In this document: positions 15,055 to 23,112 of the stretch, piece after piece
How the letters are laid out: every line of letters starts with the position of its first letter
How positions within the stretch are numbered: the first letter of the stretch is position 1
Assembly: GCF_049803795.1 (NCBI RefSeq)
Contig: NZ_JBNAGJ010000004.1
Coordinates: 186,001-250,000 of the forward strand
From: Thalassobius sp002708925
GTDB taxonomy: Bacteria > Pseudomonadota > Alphaproteobacteria > Rhodobacterales > Rhodobacteraceae
Direction of reading: 5' to 3'
Length of the DNA: 64,000 nucleotides
Program-made: the position numbers and the translations under genes
The notes under the pieces: model-generated
The model's input: only the letters and a program-made list of their open reading frames with translations
Database searches by the model: none
What the model was told of the DNA's origin: nothing

Positions 15055-16056
15055 ATGATTGAGACTCCGTATCTTCTGTTCCTGGGCGACGCGCCCGATC
15101 AGCTGGCCGCCAAAGTGGCGCAGGGCATCAAGGACTGGCGCCCGGAATTCGCTGTCGGCCAGTTCCGGATGGAGGGCTGCAAGGCGGACATGGGCCTGAC
15201 CGACATGTCCCTGCAACAGGCCAGGGCCGCCGGGGCGAAAACGCTGGTGATCGGCGTGGCCAACCGGGGTGGGGTGATCAGCCCCGCGTGGAAAAAGGTG
15301 CTGGTGACCGCGCTGGAAGAGGGCTTCGATCTGGCCAGCGGCCTGCATAATCTGCTGAAGGACGAGCCCGATCTGGTCGCCGTGGCCGAGGCCTGCGGCC
15401 GCGCGCTGCATGATGTGCGGGTGCCCGAGGTGGACTATCCGATCGCCAATGGCGTCAAGCGGACGGGCAAACGCGTACTGGCCGTGGGGACGGATTGCTC
15501 GGTCGGGAAGATGTACACCGCGCTGTGTCTGGAAAAGGAAATGCGCGCGCGCGGGATGAAGGCCGATTTTCGCGCCACAGGGCAGACGGGGATTCTGATT
15601 ACAGGTGACGGGGTGCCTCTGGATGCGGTGATTGCCGATTTCATGGCCGGATCCATCGAGTATATCACGCCGGATAATGACCCGGATCACTGGGACATCA
15701 TCGAGGGCCAGGGCAGCCTGTTCCATGTGTCCTATTCAGGTGTGACCATGGCGCTGATTCATGGCGGACAGCCGGACGCGCTGGTGGTCTGTCACGAGCC
15801 GACCCGCGCGCATATGCGCGGTTTGCCCGGATACAGCCTGCCCAGTCTTGAGGCGGTGCGGGATATGGCTTTGTCTCTGGCGCGGGTGGCGAATCCGGAT
15901 GCGCAGGTTGTGGGCTATGCGATCAACACGCAGCATATGAGCGAAGCGGAGGCGCTGGACTATCTCGCCGGGGTGGAGGCCGATCTGGGCCTGCCGGCGA
16001 CCGATCCGTTCCGTTTCGGCGCGGGTAAGCTGGTGGACGCTTTGGCGGCGATCTGA
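15055..16056 (+). CDS. dgcN: DgcN: D-glutamate N-acetyltransferase (DUF1611)
   Basis: The 333-residue protein belongs to DUF1611 and matches the DgcN group, which in marine Alphaproteobacteria N-acetylates D-glutamate so that DgcA can racemise it. Residues 1-135 form a Rossmann-like N-terminal domain; a P-loop GTDCSVGK (145-152) opens the second domain, followed by GQGSLFHVSYSG near residue 219 and a C-terminal helical tail. No signal peptide. Its gene is followed 78 bp later by dgcA and then a D-amino-acid transaminase, all on the same strand, which strongly supports the assignment. The long palindrome-rich upstream region suggests regulated expression. Confidence 0.88.
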   Translation: MIETPYLLFLGDAPDQLAAKVAQGIKDWRPEFAVGQFRMEGCKADMGLTDMSLQQARAAGAKTLVIGVANRGGVISPAWKKVLVTALEEGFDLASGLHNLLKDEPDLVAVAEACGRALHDVRVPEVDYPIANGVKRTGKRVLAVGTDCSVGKMYTALCLEKEMRARGMKADFRATGQTGILITGDGVPLDAVIADFMAGSIEYITPDNDPDHWDIIEGQGSLFHVSYSGVTMALIHGGQPDALVVCHEPTRAHMRGLPGYSLPSLEAVRDMALSLARVANPDAQVVGYAINTQHMSEAEALDYLAGVEADLGLPATDPFRFGAGKLVDALAAI

Positions 16057-16098
16057 TGAAATGACGGACGGCCCGCGGTTTGGGTGGGCCGGTGCAGT

Positions 16099-16121
16099 GA
16101 GTATTTGAGATCAGAAAGAAG
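16099..16121 (+). repeat. GAGTATTTG intergenic repeat, copy B
   Basis: Begins GAGTATTTG and ends AGAAAGAAG, between the dgcN stop and the dgcA start (ATG 16135). Its end is 13 bp before that start, so it may supply or influence the dgcA ribosome-binding region. Same family as copies at 13716, 19258 and 41942. Confidence 0.6.
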
Positions 16122-16134
16122 CGGGGCGGGGCGG

Positions 16135-17100
16135 ATGACGATTACCGTGGAGCGGGATGTGTTTCCTCTGGCGCAGGTGTTTACCATTTCGCGCGGCAGC
16201 CGGACCGAGGCGCAGGTGTTGACCGTGCGGGTGGAGCGTGACGGGGTGAGCGGCTGGGGGGAATGTGTGCCCTATGCGCGTTATGGCGAGACTTTGGAAA
16301 CGGTGACGCAAGAGATTCTGGGGTTGCCGAGTGAGGTGTCCCGGACGGGCTTGCAGGATTTGTTGCCTGCTGGCGCGGCGCGGAATGCGGTGGACTGTGC
16401 GCTGTGGGACTGGGAGGCGAAGGCGGCGGGCAAGCGGGTGTGGAGCCTGGCGGGGTTGCCGGCTCCGGGGGCTGAGGTGACGGCTTATACTCTGTCGCTG
16501 GCTGCGCCCGATGAAATGCGCGCGCAGGCGCAGAAGAACGCGTTTCGCCCGTTGTTGAAGATCAAGCTGGGAACGCCGGATGACATGCCCCGGCTGGAGG
16601 CGGTTCGGGCGGGAGCGCCGGATGCGCGGATCATCGTGGATGCAAACGAGGGCTGGAGTGCGGAGGTTTATGCCGATCTGGCGCCGCATCTGGTGCGTTT
16701 GGGGGTGGCTTTGGTGGAGCAGCCCTTGCCTGCCGGTCAGGACGATGCGCTGATCGGGATGGCACGGCCGGTGCCGGTCTGTGCCGATGAAAGCTGTCAT
16801 GATCGCGCCAGCCTGCCCGCGCTGAAGGGGAAGTACGATGTGGTGAACATCAAGCTGGATAAGGCCGGCGGTCTGACTGAGGCTCTGGCGCTGCGCGATC
16901 AGGCGCTGCGCGAGGGGTATCAGGTGATGGTTGGCTGTATGGTGGGCTCGTCCTTGGCGATGGCTCCGGCGACGTTGGTGGCGCAGGGGGCGATGATCAC
17001 AGATCTGGACGGGCCTTTGCTGTTGGCCGAAGACCGGGACAATGCGTTGCGCTTTGATGCGGCGGGGGTGCATCCTCCGAGTGCCGCGCTATGGGGGTGA
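16135..17100 (+). CDS. dgcA: DgcA: N-acetyl-D-glutamate racemase (enolase superfamily)
   Basis: A 321-residue enolase-superfamily enzyme of the muconate-lactonising/dipeptide epimerase type. The catalytic set is visible: KIKLG with the first lysine near residue 142, metal ligands in VDANEGW (near 168), EQPLP (near 196) and ADESCH (near 219), and the second lysine in NIKLDKAGG near 243. By family it could be called a dipeptide epimerase, but the position after dgcN points to N-acetyl-D-Glu racemase, giving N-acetyl-L-Glu. The ATG 16135 was chosen because the upstream GTG frame covers the GAGTATTTG repeat. Confidence 0.87.
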   Translation: MTITVERDVFPLAQVFTISRGSRTEAQVLTVRVERDGVSGWGECVPYARYGETLETVTQEILGLPSEVSRTGLQDLLPAGAARNAVDCALWDWEAKAAGKRVWSLAGLPAPGAEVTAYTLSLAAPDEMRAQAQKNAFRPLLKIKLGTPDDMPRLEAVRAGAPDARIIVDANEGWSAEVYADLAPHLVRLGVALVEQPLPAGQDDALIGMARPVPVCADESCHDRASLPALKGKYDVVNIKLDKAGGLTEALALRDQALREGYQVMVGCMVGSSLAMAPATLVAQGAMITDLDGPLLLAEDRDNALRFDAAGVHPPSAALWG

Positions 17101-17253
17101 TGCTTTGTGGTCCGCACAGCCCATTGGCACGCATTCATGGCTGATTTTACGCGTTGCCTGTGCCCAATCGCTTGCATCCGGGGCTGCGATAAGTTTTGGG
17201 TAGCACAAGAAACGAAATGTCGGTGACAGCCCGGCCCAGCAAAGGAGACGCCC

Positions 17254-18117
17254 ATGACCCGCACTGTTTATGTGAACGGAGAGTATTTGCCCGAGGACGA
17301 GGCGAAAATCTCGATCTTTGACCGGGCGTTTCTGATGGCGGATGGCGTCTATGAGGTGACCAGCGTTCTGGGCGGTAAGCTGATCGATTTTGACGGCCAT
17401 GCCAAACGGCTGGAGCGCTCGCTGAACGAGCTGGACCTGCCCAAGCCCCCCGAATTCGACGATCTGCTTGAGATCCACCGCAAGCTGGTCGCTGAAAACG
17501 GCATCGAAGAGGGTATGGTGTATCTGCAAGTCACGCGCGGCTCGGCTGGCGATCGTGATTTCGCCTTTCCTGATCCCGAAACCACCCGTCCCGGTGTGGT
17601 GCTGTTCACCCAGAACAAGCCCGGTCTGGCCGACAACCCCGTGGCCAAGCAGGGCGTCAAGGTGATCTCGATCGAGGACATCCGCTGGGGCCGCCGTGAC
17701 ATCAAGACGGTGCAGCTGCTGTATCCCTCGATGGGGAAAATGATGGCCAAGAAGGCGGGCTGCGATGACGCGTGGCTGGTCGAGGATGGCTTTGTCACCG
17801 AGGGCACCAGCAACAACACGTATATCGTCAAGGACGGTAAGATCATCACGCGGAACCTGGGCACGGACATTCTGCATGGGATCACCCGCGCCGCCGTGCT
17901 GAAATTCGCCCGCGAGGCACAGATGGAGGTCGAAGAGCGGCCCTTTACCATCGAAGAGGCGCAGAACGCGGATGAGGCGTTTTTCACTTCGGCCTCGGCC
18001 TTTGTGATGCCGGTGGTGGAAATCGACGGCGTGGCGATTGGCGGCGGCACAGTGGGCAAGGTGGCCCCGCGTCTGCGCGAGATTTACCTGGATGAAAGCA
18101 TCAAGGCCGGGATTTGA
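17254..18117 (+). CDS. D-amino-acid transaminase (class IV PLP aminotransferase)
   Basis: The 287-residue class IV aminotransferase has the PLP lysine in DIKTVQLLYP (near residue 150), the cofactor-binding EGTSNNTYIV near 184-193, and the N-terminal YVNGEYLPEDEAKISIFDRAF region of D-alanine transaminases. It exchanges amino groups between D-amino acids and 2-oxo acids, for example D-alanine with 2-oxoglutarate giving D-glutamate, which links to dgcN and dgcA just upstream. A branched-chain aminotransferase is the closest alternative, but the sequence is typical for the D-specific group. AAGGAG precedes the ATG, and a terminator follows the stop. Confidence 0.9.
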   Translation: MTRTVYVNGEYLPEDEAKISIFDRAFLMADGVYEVTSVLGGKLIDFDGHAKRLERSLNELDLPKPPEFDDLLEIHRKLVAENGIEEGMVYLQVTRGSAGDRDFAFPDPETTRPGVVLFTQNKPGLADNPVAKQGVKVISIEDIRWGRRDIKTVQLLYPSMGKMMAKKAGCDDAWLVEDGFVTEGTSNNTYIVKDGKIITRNLGTDILHGITRAAVLKFAREAQMEVEERPFTIEEAQNADEAFFTSASAFVMPVVEIDGVAIGGGTVGKVAPRLREIYLDESIKAGI

Positions 18118-18138
18118 TCCGCGGCTGACGGTCTTTGG

Positions 18139-18163
18139 CGGCGTCCCATCGGGGCGCCGTTTT
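18139..18163 (+). terminator. Intrinsic terminator after the D-amino-acid transaminase gene
   Basis: CGGCGTCCC (18139-18147) pairs with GGGGCGCCG (18151-18159; one G:U) around a 3-nt loop and is followed by TTTT. It lies 22 bp past the stop, marking the end of the dgc unit. Confidence 0.75.
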
Positions 18164-18180
18164 CCGTTTGGGGAAGGCAG

Positions 18181-19245
18181 ATGCAGATAGCGACGGATAG
18201 GTCTAAGATAAGCCCGGTGATGGTGACGGGGGCCACGGGCTATGTGGCCGGGTGGCTGGTGAAACGCTTGCTGGAACAAGGTCTGACTGTCCACGCCCCC
18301 GTGCGTGACCCACAGGGCGCGCAGGCCGCTGCGTTGATCAGGATGGCAGAGCGTCTGCCCGGCACGCTAAGCCTGTTTCGTGCGGATCTGTTGCTGGACG
18401 GATCCTATGATGTGGCGATGCAGGGCTGCGCGGTGGTGTTTCACACGGCCTCGCCGTTCCGGTCGGATAGTCAGGATCCGCAGCGCGATCTGATTGACCC
18501 GGCTTTGAAGGGCACGCGGAATGTGCTGGGCAGCGTCAATCGCAGCCCAACCGTGCGCCGGGTGGTGCTGACCGGCTCGGTTGCGGCCATGTTTGGCGAT
18601 CAGGCCGATTTGCGGGACATTCCCGGCGGCGTCCTGACCGAGGCCTACTGGAACACCTCGTCCAGCCGGGCGCATCAGCCCTATGCCTATTCCAAAACCC
18701 TGGCCGAGGGGGCCGCATGGGAGATGGCGAATGCGCAGGGGCGTTGGGATCTGGTGGTGGTCAACCCCGGTCTGGTGGTCGGGCCGGGCGTGGCTGGGCC
18801 GCATGGGTCCGAGTCCTTTGATCTGATCCGTCAGCTTGGGGACGGGACGTTCAGATCAGGCGTGCCGGCCTATGAGATCGGGATGGTGGATGTGCGCGAT
18901 GTGGCGCAGGCGCATCTGCGCGCCGGGTTCGAGCCCGATGCCGAGGGGCGCCACATGGTGTTCGAGGATGTGTATCGTTTTCTGGACATCGCGCGGGCTT
19001 TGAAGGCCGAATTCCCCGATTGTCCGGCCCCTGAGCGGGTCTTGCCCAAGGCCTTGTTATGGCTGGTCGGACCGATGGTTAGCCGTCGGATCACTCGCAA
19101 GACGGTGGCCCGCTGTTTTGGCCATTCGTGGCGGGGGGACAATGGCAAATCGAAGCGCGCGCTGGGCATGACGTATCGTCCGGTGCCCGAGGCTGCGGCA
19201 GCGATGTTTCGTCAGATGATTGAGGCGCGTGTGGTGTGGCGGTGA
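18181..19245 (+). CDS. NAD(P)-dependent epimerase/dehydratase (dihydroflavonol reductase-like SDR)
   Basis: An extended short-chain dehydrogenase/reductase of 354 residues. It has the nucleotide motif TGATGYVAGWLVKRLL (residues 16-31), an early GSVAAM strand and the catalytic YAYSK (near residue 166). Such proteins reduce aldehydes, ketones or cinnamoyl-CoA-like substrates; the substrate here is unknown. The ATG is well placed after GGAAGG. It is separated from the dgc genes by a terminator, so the shared orientation does not by itself imply a shared pathway. Confidence 0.85.
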   Translation: MQIATDRSKISPVMVTGATGYVAGWLVKRLLEQGLTVHAPVRDPQGAQAAALIRMAERLPGTLSLFRADLLLDGSYDVAMQGCAVVFHTASPFRSDSQDPQRDLIDPALKGTRNVLGSVNRSPTVRRVVLTGSVAAMFGDQADLRDIPGGVLTEAYWNTSSSRAHQPYAYSKTLAEGAAWEMANAQGRWDLVVVNPGLVVGPGVAGPHGSESFDLIRQLGDGTFRSGVPAYEIGMVDVRDVAQAHLRAGFEPDAEGRHMVFEDVYRFLDIARALKAEFPDCPAPERVLPKALLWLVGPMVSRRITRKTVARCFGHSWRGDNGKSKRALGMTYRPVPEAAAAMFRQMIEARVVWR

Positions 19246-19257
19246 CGCCTCCGGCGG

Positions 19258-19279
19258 GAGTATTTGGATCAAAAAGAAG
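19258..19279 (+). repeat. GAGTATTTG intergenic repeat, copy C
   Basis: Begins GAGTATTTGG and ends AAAAAGAAG, 13 bp after the SDR stop, in the convergent gap before the DUF1244 gene. It is preceded by a small CCTCCGGCGGGAG inverted repeat. Same family as copies A, B and D. Confidence 0.62.
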
Positions 19280-19367
19280 CCTGGGGGCAGGCGGGGCGGT
19301 GAAGTCTGTTGTAGGTGCGCCCCATGTCCTGTCCTGCCCTGTCCTGGCTGCGTGCGGAAGGGGAGGG

Positions 19368-19691
19368 TTATTTCCTCTCGCCGACGTTTTGCGCGAAGGC
19401 GGTCTTGAAGGCGGTTTGCTTTTCGGGGGCTGCCTCGGTCTGGAATTGGGTTTTCCAGTCGTCATAGGGCATACCGTAATAGATTTCGCGGGCCTCTTCT
19501 TTGGTCAGGGCGATGCCGCGTTCGTTGGCGGCCTCTTGGTACCAGCGCGACAGGCAGTTGCGGCAGAATCCGGCCAGATTCATCAAGTCGATGTTCTGCA
19601 CGTCGGTGCGTTTTTCCATCAGATGTGCGCGCAGGGTGCGAAAGGCGGCGGCTTCGATTTCGAGGCGGGTTTGATCGTCGATCTGGGTCAT
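19368..19691 (-). CDS. DUF1244 domain-containing protein
   Basis: The 107-residue soluble protein matches DUF1244: a helical N-terminus, then the motif NLAGFCRNCLSRWY near residues 38-51 with the CxxC pair, then REIYYGMPYDDWK near 68-80. The CRNC pair could bind metal. The family is conserved in Proteobacteria without an established function. It follows the N-formylglutamate amidohydrolase on the same strand with a 33-bp gap, so the two are probably co-transcribed. Confidence 0.92.
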   Translation of the reverse strand: MTQIDDQTRLEIEAAAFRTLRAHLMEKRTDVQNIDLMNLAGFCRNCLSRWYQEAANERGIALTKEEAREIYYGMPYDDWKTQFQTEAAPEKQTAFKTAFAQNVGERK

Positions 19692-19724
19692 GGGCTCCTC
19701 CGGGGTGTTGATGATGGGTAGGTG

Positions 19725-20465
19725 TCAGCTGCTGCAATCTTTTAGGGTGGCGGTCAGGATGGGGGCCAGCCGCTTGGCCCAGGCGATCTGCTGCTCCTGG
19801 GTTTCGATCAGGTCATTGCGCAGCTCGATCAGGGTGTTCTGGCGTTCATAGGCGATGGCGTGGCGGGCGATGGCGTCGCCGGGAAGGTGGCCGCCATAGG
19901 GTTCGTTTTCGCCGACGCACAGGTCTGGTTCCTGTTCCAGCCGCCGGATCAGCGGGACCGAGAACCGCGCGTCTGCCGCATAGAGAATGCCAATATGCCA
20001 GGGGCGTGGGGCACGACCCTGAAGCTGCCGGGTAAAGCTGTGCATGGACACGATCACGGTGTTTTCCTGCCGCGCCGCCAGTTTTGCCAGCGCCGTGTGA
20101 TAGGGGCGGTAGCAGCGGTTCAGGCGGCGCTCCAGCTCGGCCTGGTCGGCGTGGCGGTTGGCGGGGATGATCGTGCCGTCATAGAGGCGCATCAAGAGGG
20201 TGGGGTCGTCCTCGCCCCGGTTCGGATCAATCACCAAGCGCGAGAAATTGGACAGGATCGCGGGGGCGTTCAGCTCGGCGGCCAGGGCGCGGGTGACGCC
20301 GGCGGCGCCCACGTCATAGGCGATGTGGCGGTTCATATCGCCTGCTGCCAGGCCCAGCTGGCCATCGTTGACGAAGGGCGGCACCGTATTGGCCGCATGA
20401 TCGCAGGTGATCAGCCAGCGTGCGGGCCGATCTGCGCCTAGAATTTCATATGGTTCGTAGGTCAT
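19725..20465 (-). CDS. N-formylglutamate amidohydrolase family protein
   Basis: This 246-residue zinc hydrolase carries the family motifs LITCDHAANTVP near residues 17-28, IDPNRGEDDP (near 79-88) and VSMHSFTRQ near 120. Members hydrolyse N-formyl-L-glutamate or related N-acyl amino acids to the free amino acid. The start at 20465 (MTYEPYE) fits the family; an upstream ATG at 20501 would run into the pyk promoter region. There are no hut genes here. Given the dgc genes 3 kb away it could act on another N-acylglutamate, such as the product of DgcA, but this is inference. Confidence 0.88.
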   Translation of the reverse strand: MTYEPYEILGADRPARWLITCDHAANTVPPFVNDGQLGLAAGDMNRHIAYDVGAAGVTRALAAELNAPAILSNFSRLVIDPNRGEDDPTLLMRLYDGTIIPANRHADQAELERRLNRCYRPYHTALAKLAARQENTVIVSMHSFTRQLQGRAPRPWHIGILYAADARFSVPLIRRLEQEPDLCVGENEPYGGHLPGDAIARHAIAYERQNTLIELRNDLIETQEQQIAWAKRLAPILTATLKDCSS

Positions 20466-20602
20466 TAAACTTTCACGTCCTTTGCTGACGCTGTAGGGCA
20501 AAATGGCAGGGAATGGAATTGCCGCTTGTGTCCTGTGCGGATATGGTTAGCGGTAACACGGAATTTTGCGCTTTTGTGCGCCAAAGCAATATGGATGACA
20601 GA

Positions 20603-22048
20603 ATGAGACGGCATCGCAATGTGAAAATCGTGGCCACGCTGGGGCCCGCATCGGATGATTACGACATGATCCGCAAATTGCACGAGGCCGGCGCGGATGT
20701 CTTTCGCCTGAACATGAGCCACGGCAGTCACGCAGAAATCGCCGAGCGTCACGCGATCATCCGCCAGGTTGAGCAGGATTTGAACAGTCCTATCGGTATT
20801 CTGGCCGATTTGCAGGGGCCCAAGCTGCGGGTCGGGGTCTTTGCCAATAGCGAAGAGAACCTGACCGAGGGCGCGTCCTTCCGCCTGGATCTGGACCCGG
20901 CCGAGGGGACGGCGGATCGTGTCTGCCTGCCTCATCCTGAGATTTTCGCCGCGCTGGAGGTGGGCGCCAGCCTGCTGGTCAATGACGGGAAAATCCGTCT
21001 GAAAGTCGCCGATTGCGGGCCGGATTTTGCCGAATGTACTGTCGTCACTGGCGGTGTGATCTCGAATCGCAAGGGCGTGAATGTGCCCGATGTGGTGCTG
21101 CCCCTGGCGGCGCTGTCGGCCAAGGATCGCTCGGATCTGGAGTTCGTCTGCGCGCTGGGTGTGGACTGGCTGGCGCTGAGCTTTGTGCAGCGCCCCGAGG
21201 ACGTGGCCGAAGCGCGCGCGCTGGCCGCCGGGCGCGCGGCGATCCTGTCGAAGATTGAAAAACCCGCGGCGGTGAAATGTTTCGATGACATCCTAGAGGT
21301 CAGCGATGGGGTGATGGTGGCGCGTGGCGATCTGGGGGTGGAACTGCCGGTCAGCAATGTGCCGCCCATCCAGAAACGCCTGATCCGCAAATGCCGCGCC
21401 GTGGGCAAGCCGGTGATCGTGGCCACGCAGATGCTGGAAAGCATGATCGAAAGCCCGATGCCCACGCGGGCCGAGGTGTCAGATGTTGCAACCGCGATCT
21501 ATGAGGGCACGGATGCGATCATGCTCAGCGCGGAATCGGCCGCCGGGCACTACCCGATCGAGGCCGTGACCACGATGAATGACGTCGCCGTCGAGGTGGA
21601 AAACGACCCCACCTATACCGCCATCATCGAGGCCTCGCGCCATGCGGATCGCAGCACCGTGGCCGAAGGCATCGTGGCCGCCGCGCGCGAGATCGCGGAA
21701 ACCACCGAAATCAAGGCGATCTGCTGTTACACCCAGTCGGGCACGACGGCCCTGCTGACGGCGCGCGAACGTCCGCGCGTGCCGATCATCGCGATGACCT
21801 CGGTGCGGGAAACGGCGCATCGGCTGACGCTGAGCTGGGGCACCAACTGCGTGATGACCGATGAGGTCGAGCGCTTCAAACAGGCGGTTGTCAACGCGGC
21901 GCGGGCAGCGCGGGAACAGGGTTTTGCCACCGAAGCGGATCAGATTCTGGTGGTCGCCGGCGTGCCTTTCAACCAGCCCGGCACCACTAATATTCTGCGC
22001 GTCGCCCCCTGCGAGGAGCGTTTGATTTATGCAACCGACCCAGGTTAA
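20603..22048 (+). CDS. pyk: Pyruvate kinase
   Basis: Pyruvate kinase makes ATP and pyruvate from phosphoenolpyruvate and ADP. The 481-residue length is typical. Signatures are VKIVATLGPAS (near residues 6-16), FRLNMSHG, the active-site region LSKIEKPAAV with the catalytic lysine, MVARGDLGVE, and the ATQMLESMIESPMPTRAEVSDVA stretch. A C-terminal domain with CCYTQSGTTA follows. Start choice: ATG 20603 has GGATGA five bases upstream, whereas ATG 20591 has no ribosome site; both are in frame. It is divergent from the amidohydrolase gene. Confidence 0.95.
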   Translation: MRRHRNVKIVATLGPASDDYDMIRKLHEAGADVFRLNMSHGSHAEIAERHAIIRQVEQDLNSPIGILADLQGPKLRVGVFANSEENLTEGASFRLDLDPAEGTADRVCLPHPEIFAALEVGASLLVNDGKIRLKVADCGPDFAECTVVTGGVISNRKGVNVPDVVLPLAALSAKDRSDLEFVCALGVDWLALSFVQRPEDVAEARALAAGRAAILSKIEKPAAVKCFDDILEVSDGVMVARGDLGVELPVSNVPPIQKRLIRKCRAVGKPVIVATQMLESMIESPMPTRAEVSDVATAIYEGTDAIMLSAESAAGHYPIEAVTTMNDVAVEVENDPTYTAIIEASRHADRSTVAEGIVAAAREIAETTEIKAICCYTQSGTTALLTARERPRVPIIAMTSVRETAHRLTLSWGTNCVMTDEVERFKQAVVNAARAAREQGFATEADQILVVAGVPFNQPGTTNILRVAPCEERLIYATDPG

Positions 22049-22077
22049 TCTGACCTGACGTTAACCAAGGAGCGCCC

Positions 22078-22299
22078 ATGGATCCCGATACAGTCTTTGT
22101 GATGGGGCTTTTCATCGCCATATTCTCGGTCCCGTCCATGGTGTCGGCCTGGAGCGACGGGCACGTGCCCCGCGTGGCCTCGGTTGTGGCGATTCTGGGG
22201 GGCGGAATGATGGTGTGGGCGCATTCGCAGCAGGTGGGCGGTTACCGCTTTGACGAAATCCCCGAACTGATCATCCGCGTCATCGGCAAATTCGTCTAA
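22078..22299 (+). CDS. Small conserved membrane protein of unknown function
   Basis: The 73-residue product has two hydrophobic segments (about residues 6-24 and 33-48) separated by a short polar loop, then an amphipathic C-terminus. A strong AAGGAG lies just before the ATG, and it begins 29 bp after pyk, so it is probably in the pyk transcript. I do not recognise a named family; similar short proteins sit between pyk and rpmI in related genomes, as far as I recall. Confidence 0.75.
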   Translation: MDPDTVFVMGLFIAIFSVPSMVSAWSDGHVPRVASVVAILGGGMMVWAHSQQVGGYRFDEIPELIIRVIGKFV

Positions 22300-22422
22300 G
22301 AATCGGCTTGCCAGACGGAACGGACCCCAGTATAGCACCCCCCTGTCTGCACGACCGGCCGAAGAGGCATGCCGAGTCGTGTTCAAACCGTTTGAAAGAC
22401 TTTGAAAGACAAGGAGACGGAA

Positions 22423-22623
22423 ATGCCCAAGATGAAGACCAAGTCGAGCGCCAAAAAGCGCTTTAAGGTGACTGCCACGGGTAAAGTTCTGGCAGGTCAG
22501 GCCGGCAAACGCCACGGCATGATCAAACGCACCAAGAAATTCATTCGCGACGCACGCGGCAACACCACGCTGTCCGCCCCCGACGCCAAGATCGTCAAGG
22601 GCTACATGCCCTACGACCGCTAA
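22423..22623 (+). CDS. rpmI: 50S ribosomal protein L35
   Basis: The 66-residue basic protein begins MPKMKTKSSAKKRFK, the standard L35 N-terminus, and the ATG at 22423 follows AAGGAG by six bases. It is a component of the large ribosomal subunit. It is co-transcribed with rplT 15 bp downstream. The 120-bp leader before it contains a possible hairpin (CGACCGG with CCGAGTCG, one bulge, near 22349-22376), which could serve ribosomal-protein autoregulation. Confidence 0.97.
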   Translation: MPKMKTKSSAKKRFKVTATGKVLAGQAGKRHGMIKRTKKFIRDARGNTTLSAPDAKIVKGYMPYDR

Positions 22624-22638
22624 GAGGAGATTTAGACA

Positions 22639-23001
22639 ATGTCCCGCGTTAAAGGTGGTACCACGACCCACGCCCGTCACAAGAAAGTCGTCAAGGCCGC
22701 AAAAGGCTATTACGGCCGTCGCAAAAACACCTTCAAGGTGGCCCGTCAGGCCGTCGACAAGGCGAACCAGTACGCAACCCGTGACCGTAAGAACCGCAAG
22801 CGGAATTTCCGCGCCCTGTGGATCCAGCGGATCAACGCAGCTGTGCGCTCGCATGACGAGGCTCTGACCTACTCGCGCTTCATCAACGGCCTGAACCTGG
22901 CCGGCGTCGAAGTGGACCGTAAAGTTCTGGCCGATCTGGCCGTACACGAGCCCGCCGCTTTTGGTGCCATCGTCGAAAAGGCGAAGGCCGCGCTCGCGTA
23001 A
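22639..23001 (+). CDS. rplT: 50S ribosomal protein L20
   Basis: L20 binds 23S rRNA early in large-subunit assembly. The 120-residue protein shows the canonical sequence VKGGTTTHARHKKVVKAAKGYYGR at the N-terminus, a very basic long helix, and the globular C-terminal half with YSRFINGLNLAGVEVDRKVLADLA. AGAGGAG precedes the ATG. It closes the rpmI-rplT pair and is followed by a terminator before pheS. Confidence 0.98.
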   Translation: MSRVKGGTTTHARHKKVVKAAKGYYGRRKNTFKVARQAVDKANQYATRDRKNRKRNFRALWIQRINAAVRSHDEALTYSRFINGLNLAGVEVDRKVLADLAVHEPAAFGAIVEKAKAALA

Positions 23002-23026
23002 ACCCAACCTTGGGTGACACAAGTTT

Positions 23027-23067
23027 GAAGCCGCGGACCTTTTGGGGTCTCGCGGCTTCTTGCGTTT
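23027..23067 (+). terminator. Intrinsic terminator after rplT
   Basis: GAAGCCGCG (23027-23035) pairs with CGCGGCTTC (23051-23059); the loop region ACC/GGT can extend the stem, and TTGCGTTTT follows. It separates the ribosomal pair from pheS. Confidence 0.8.
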
Positions 23068-23112
23068 TGGGCCGGTGCTGGTAACAGGGGTCCAACGGAA
23101 ACGGAGGGTCGG

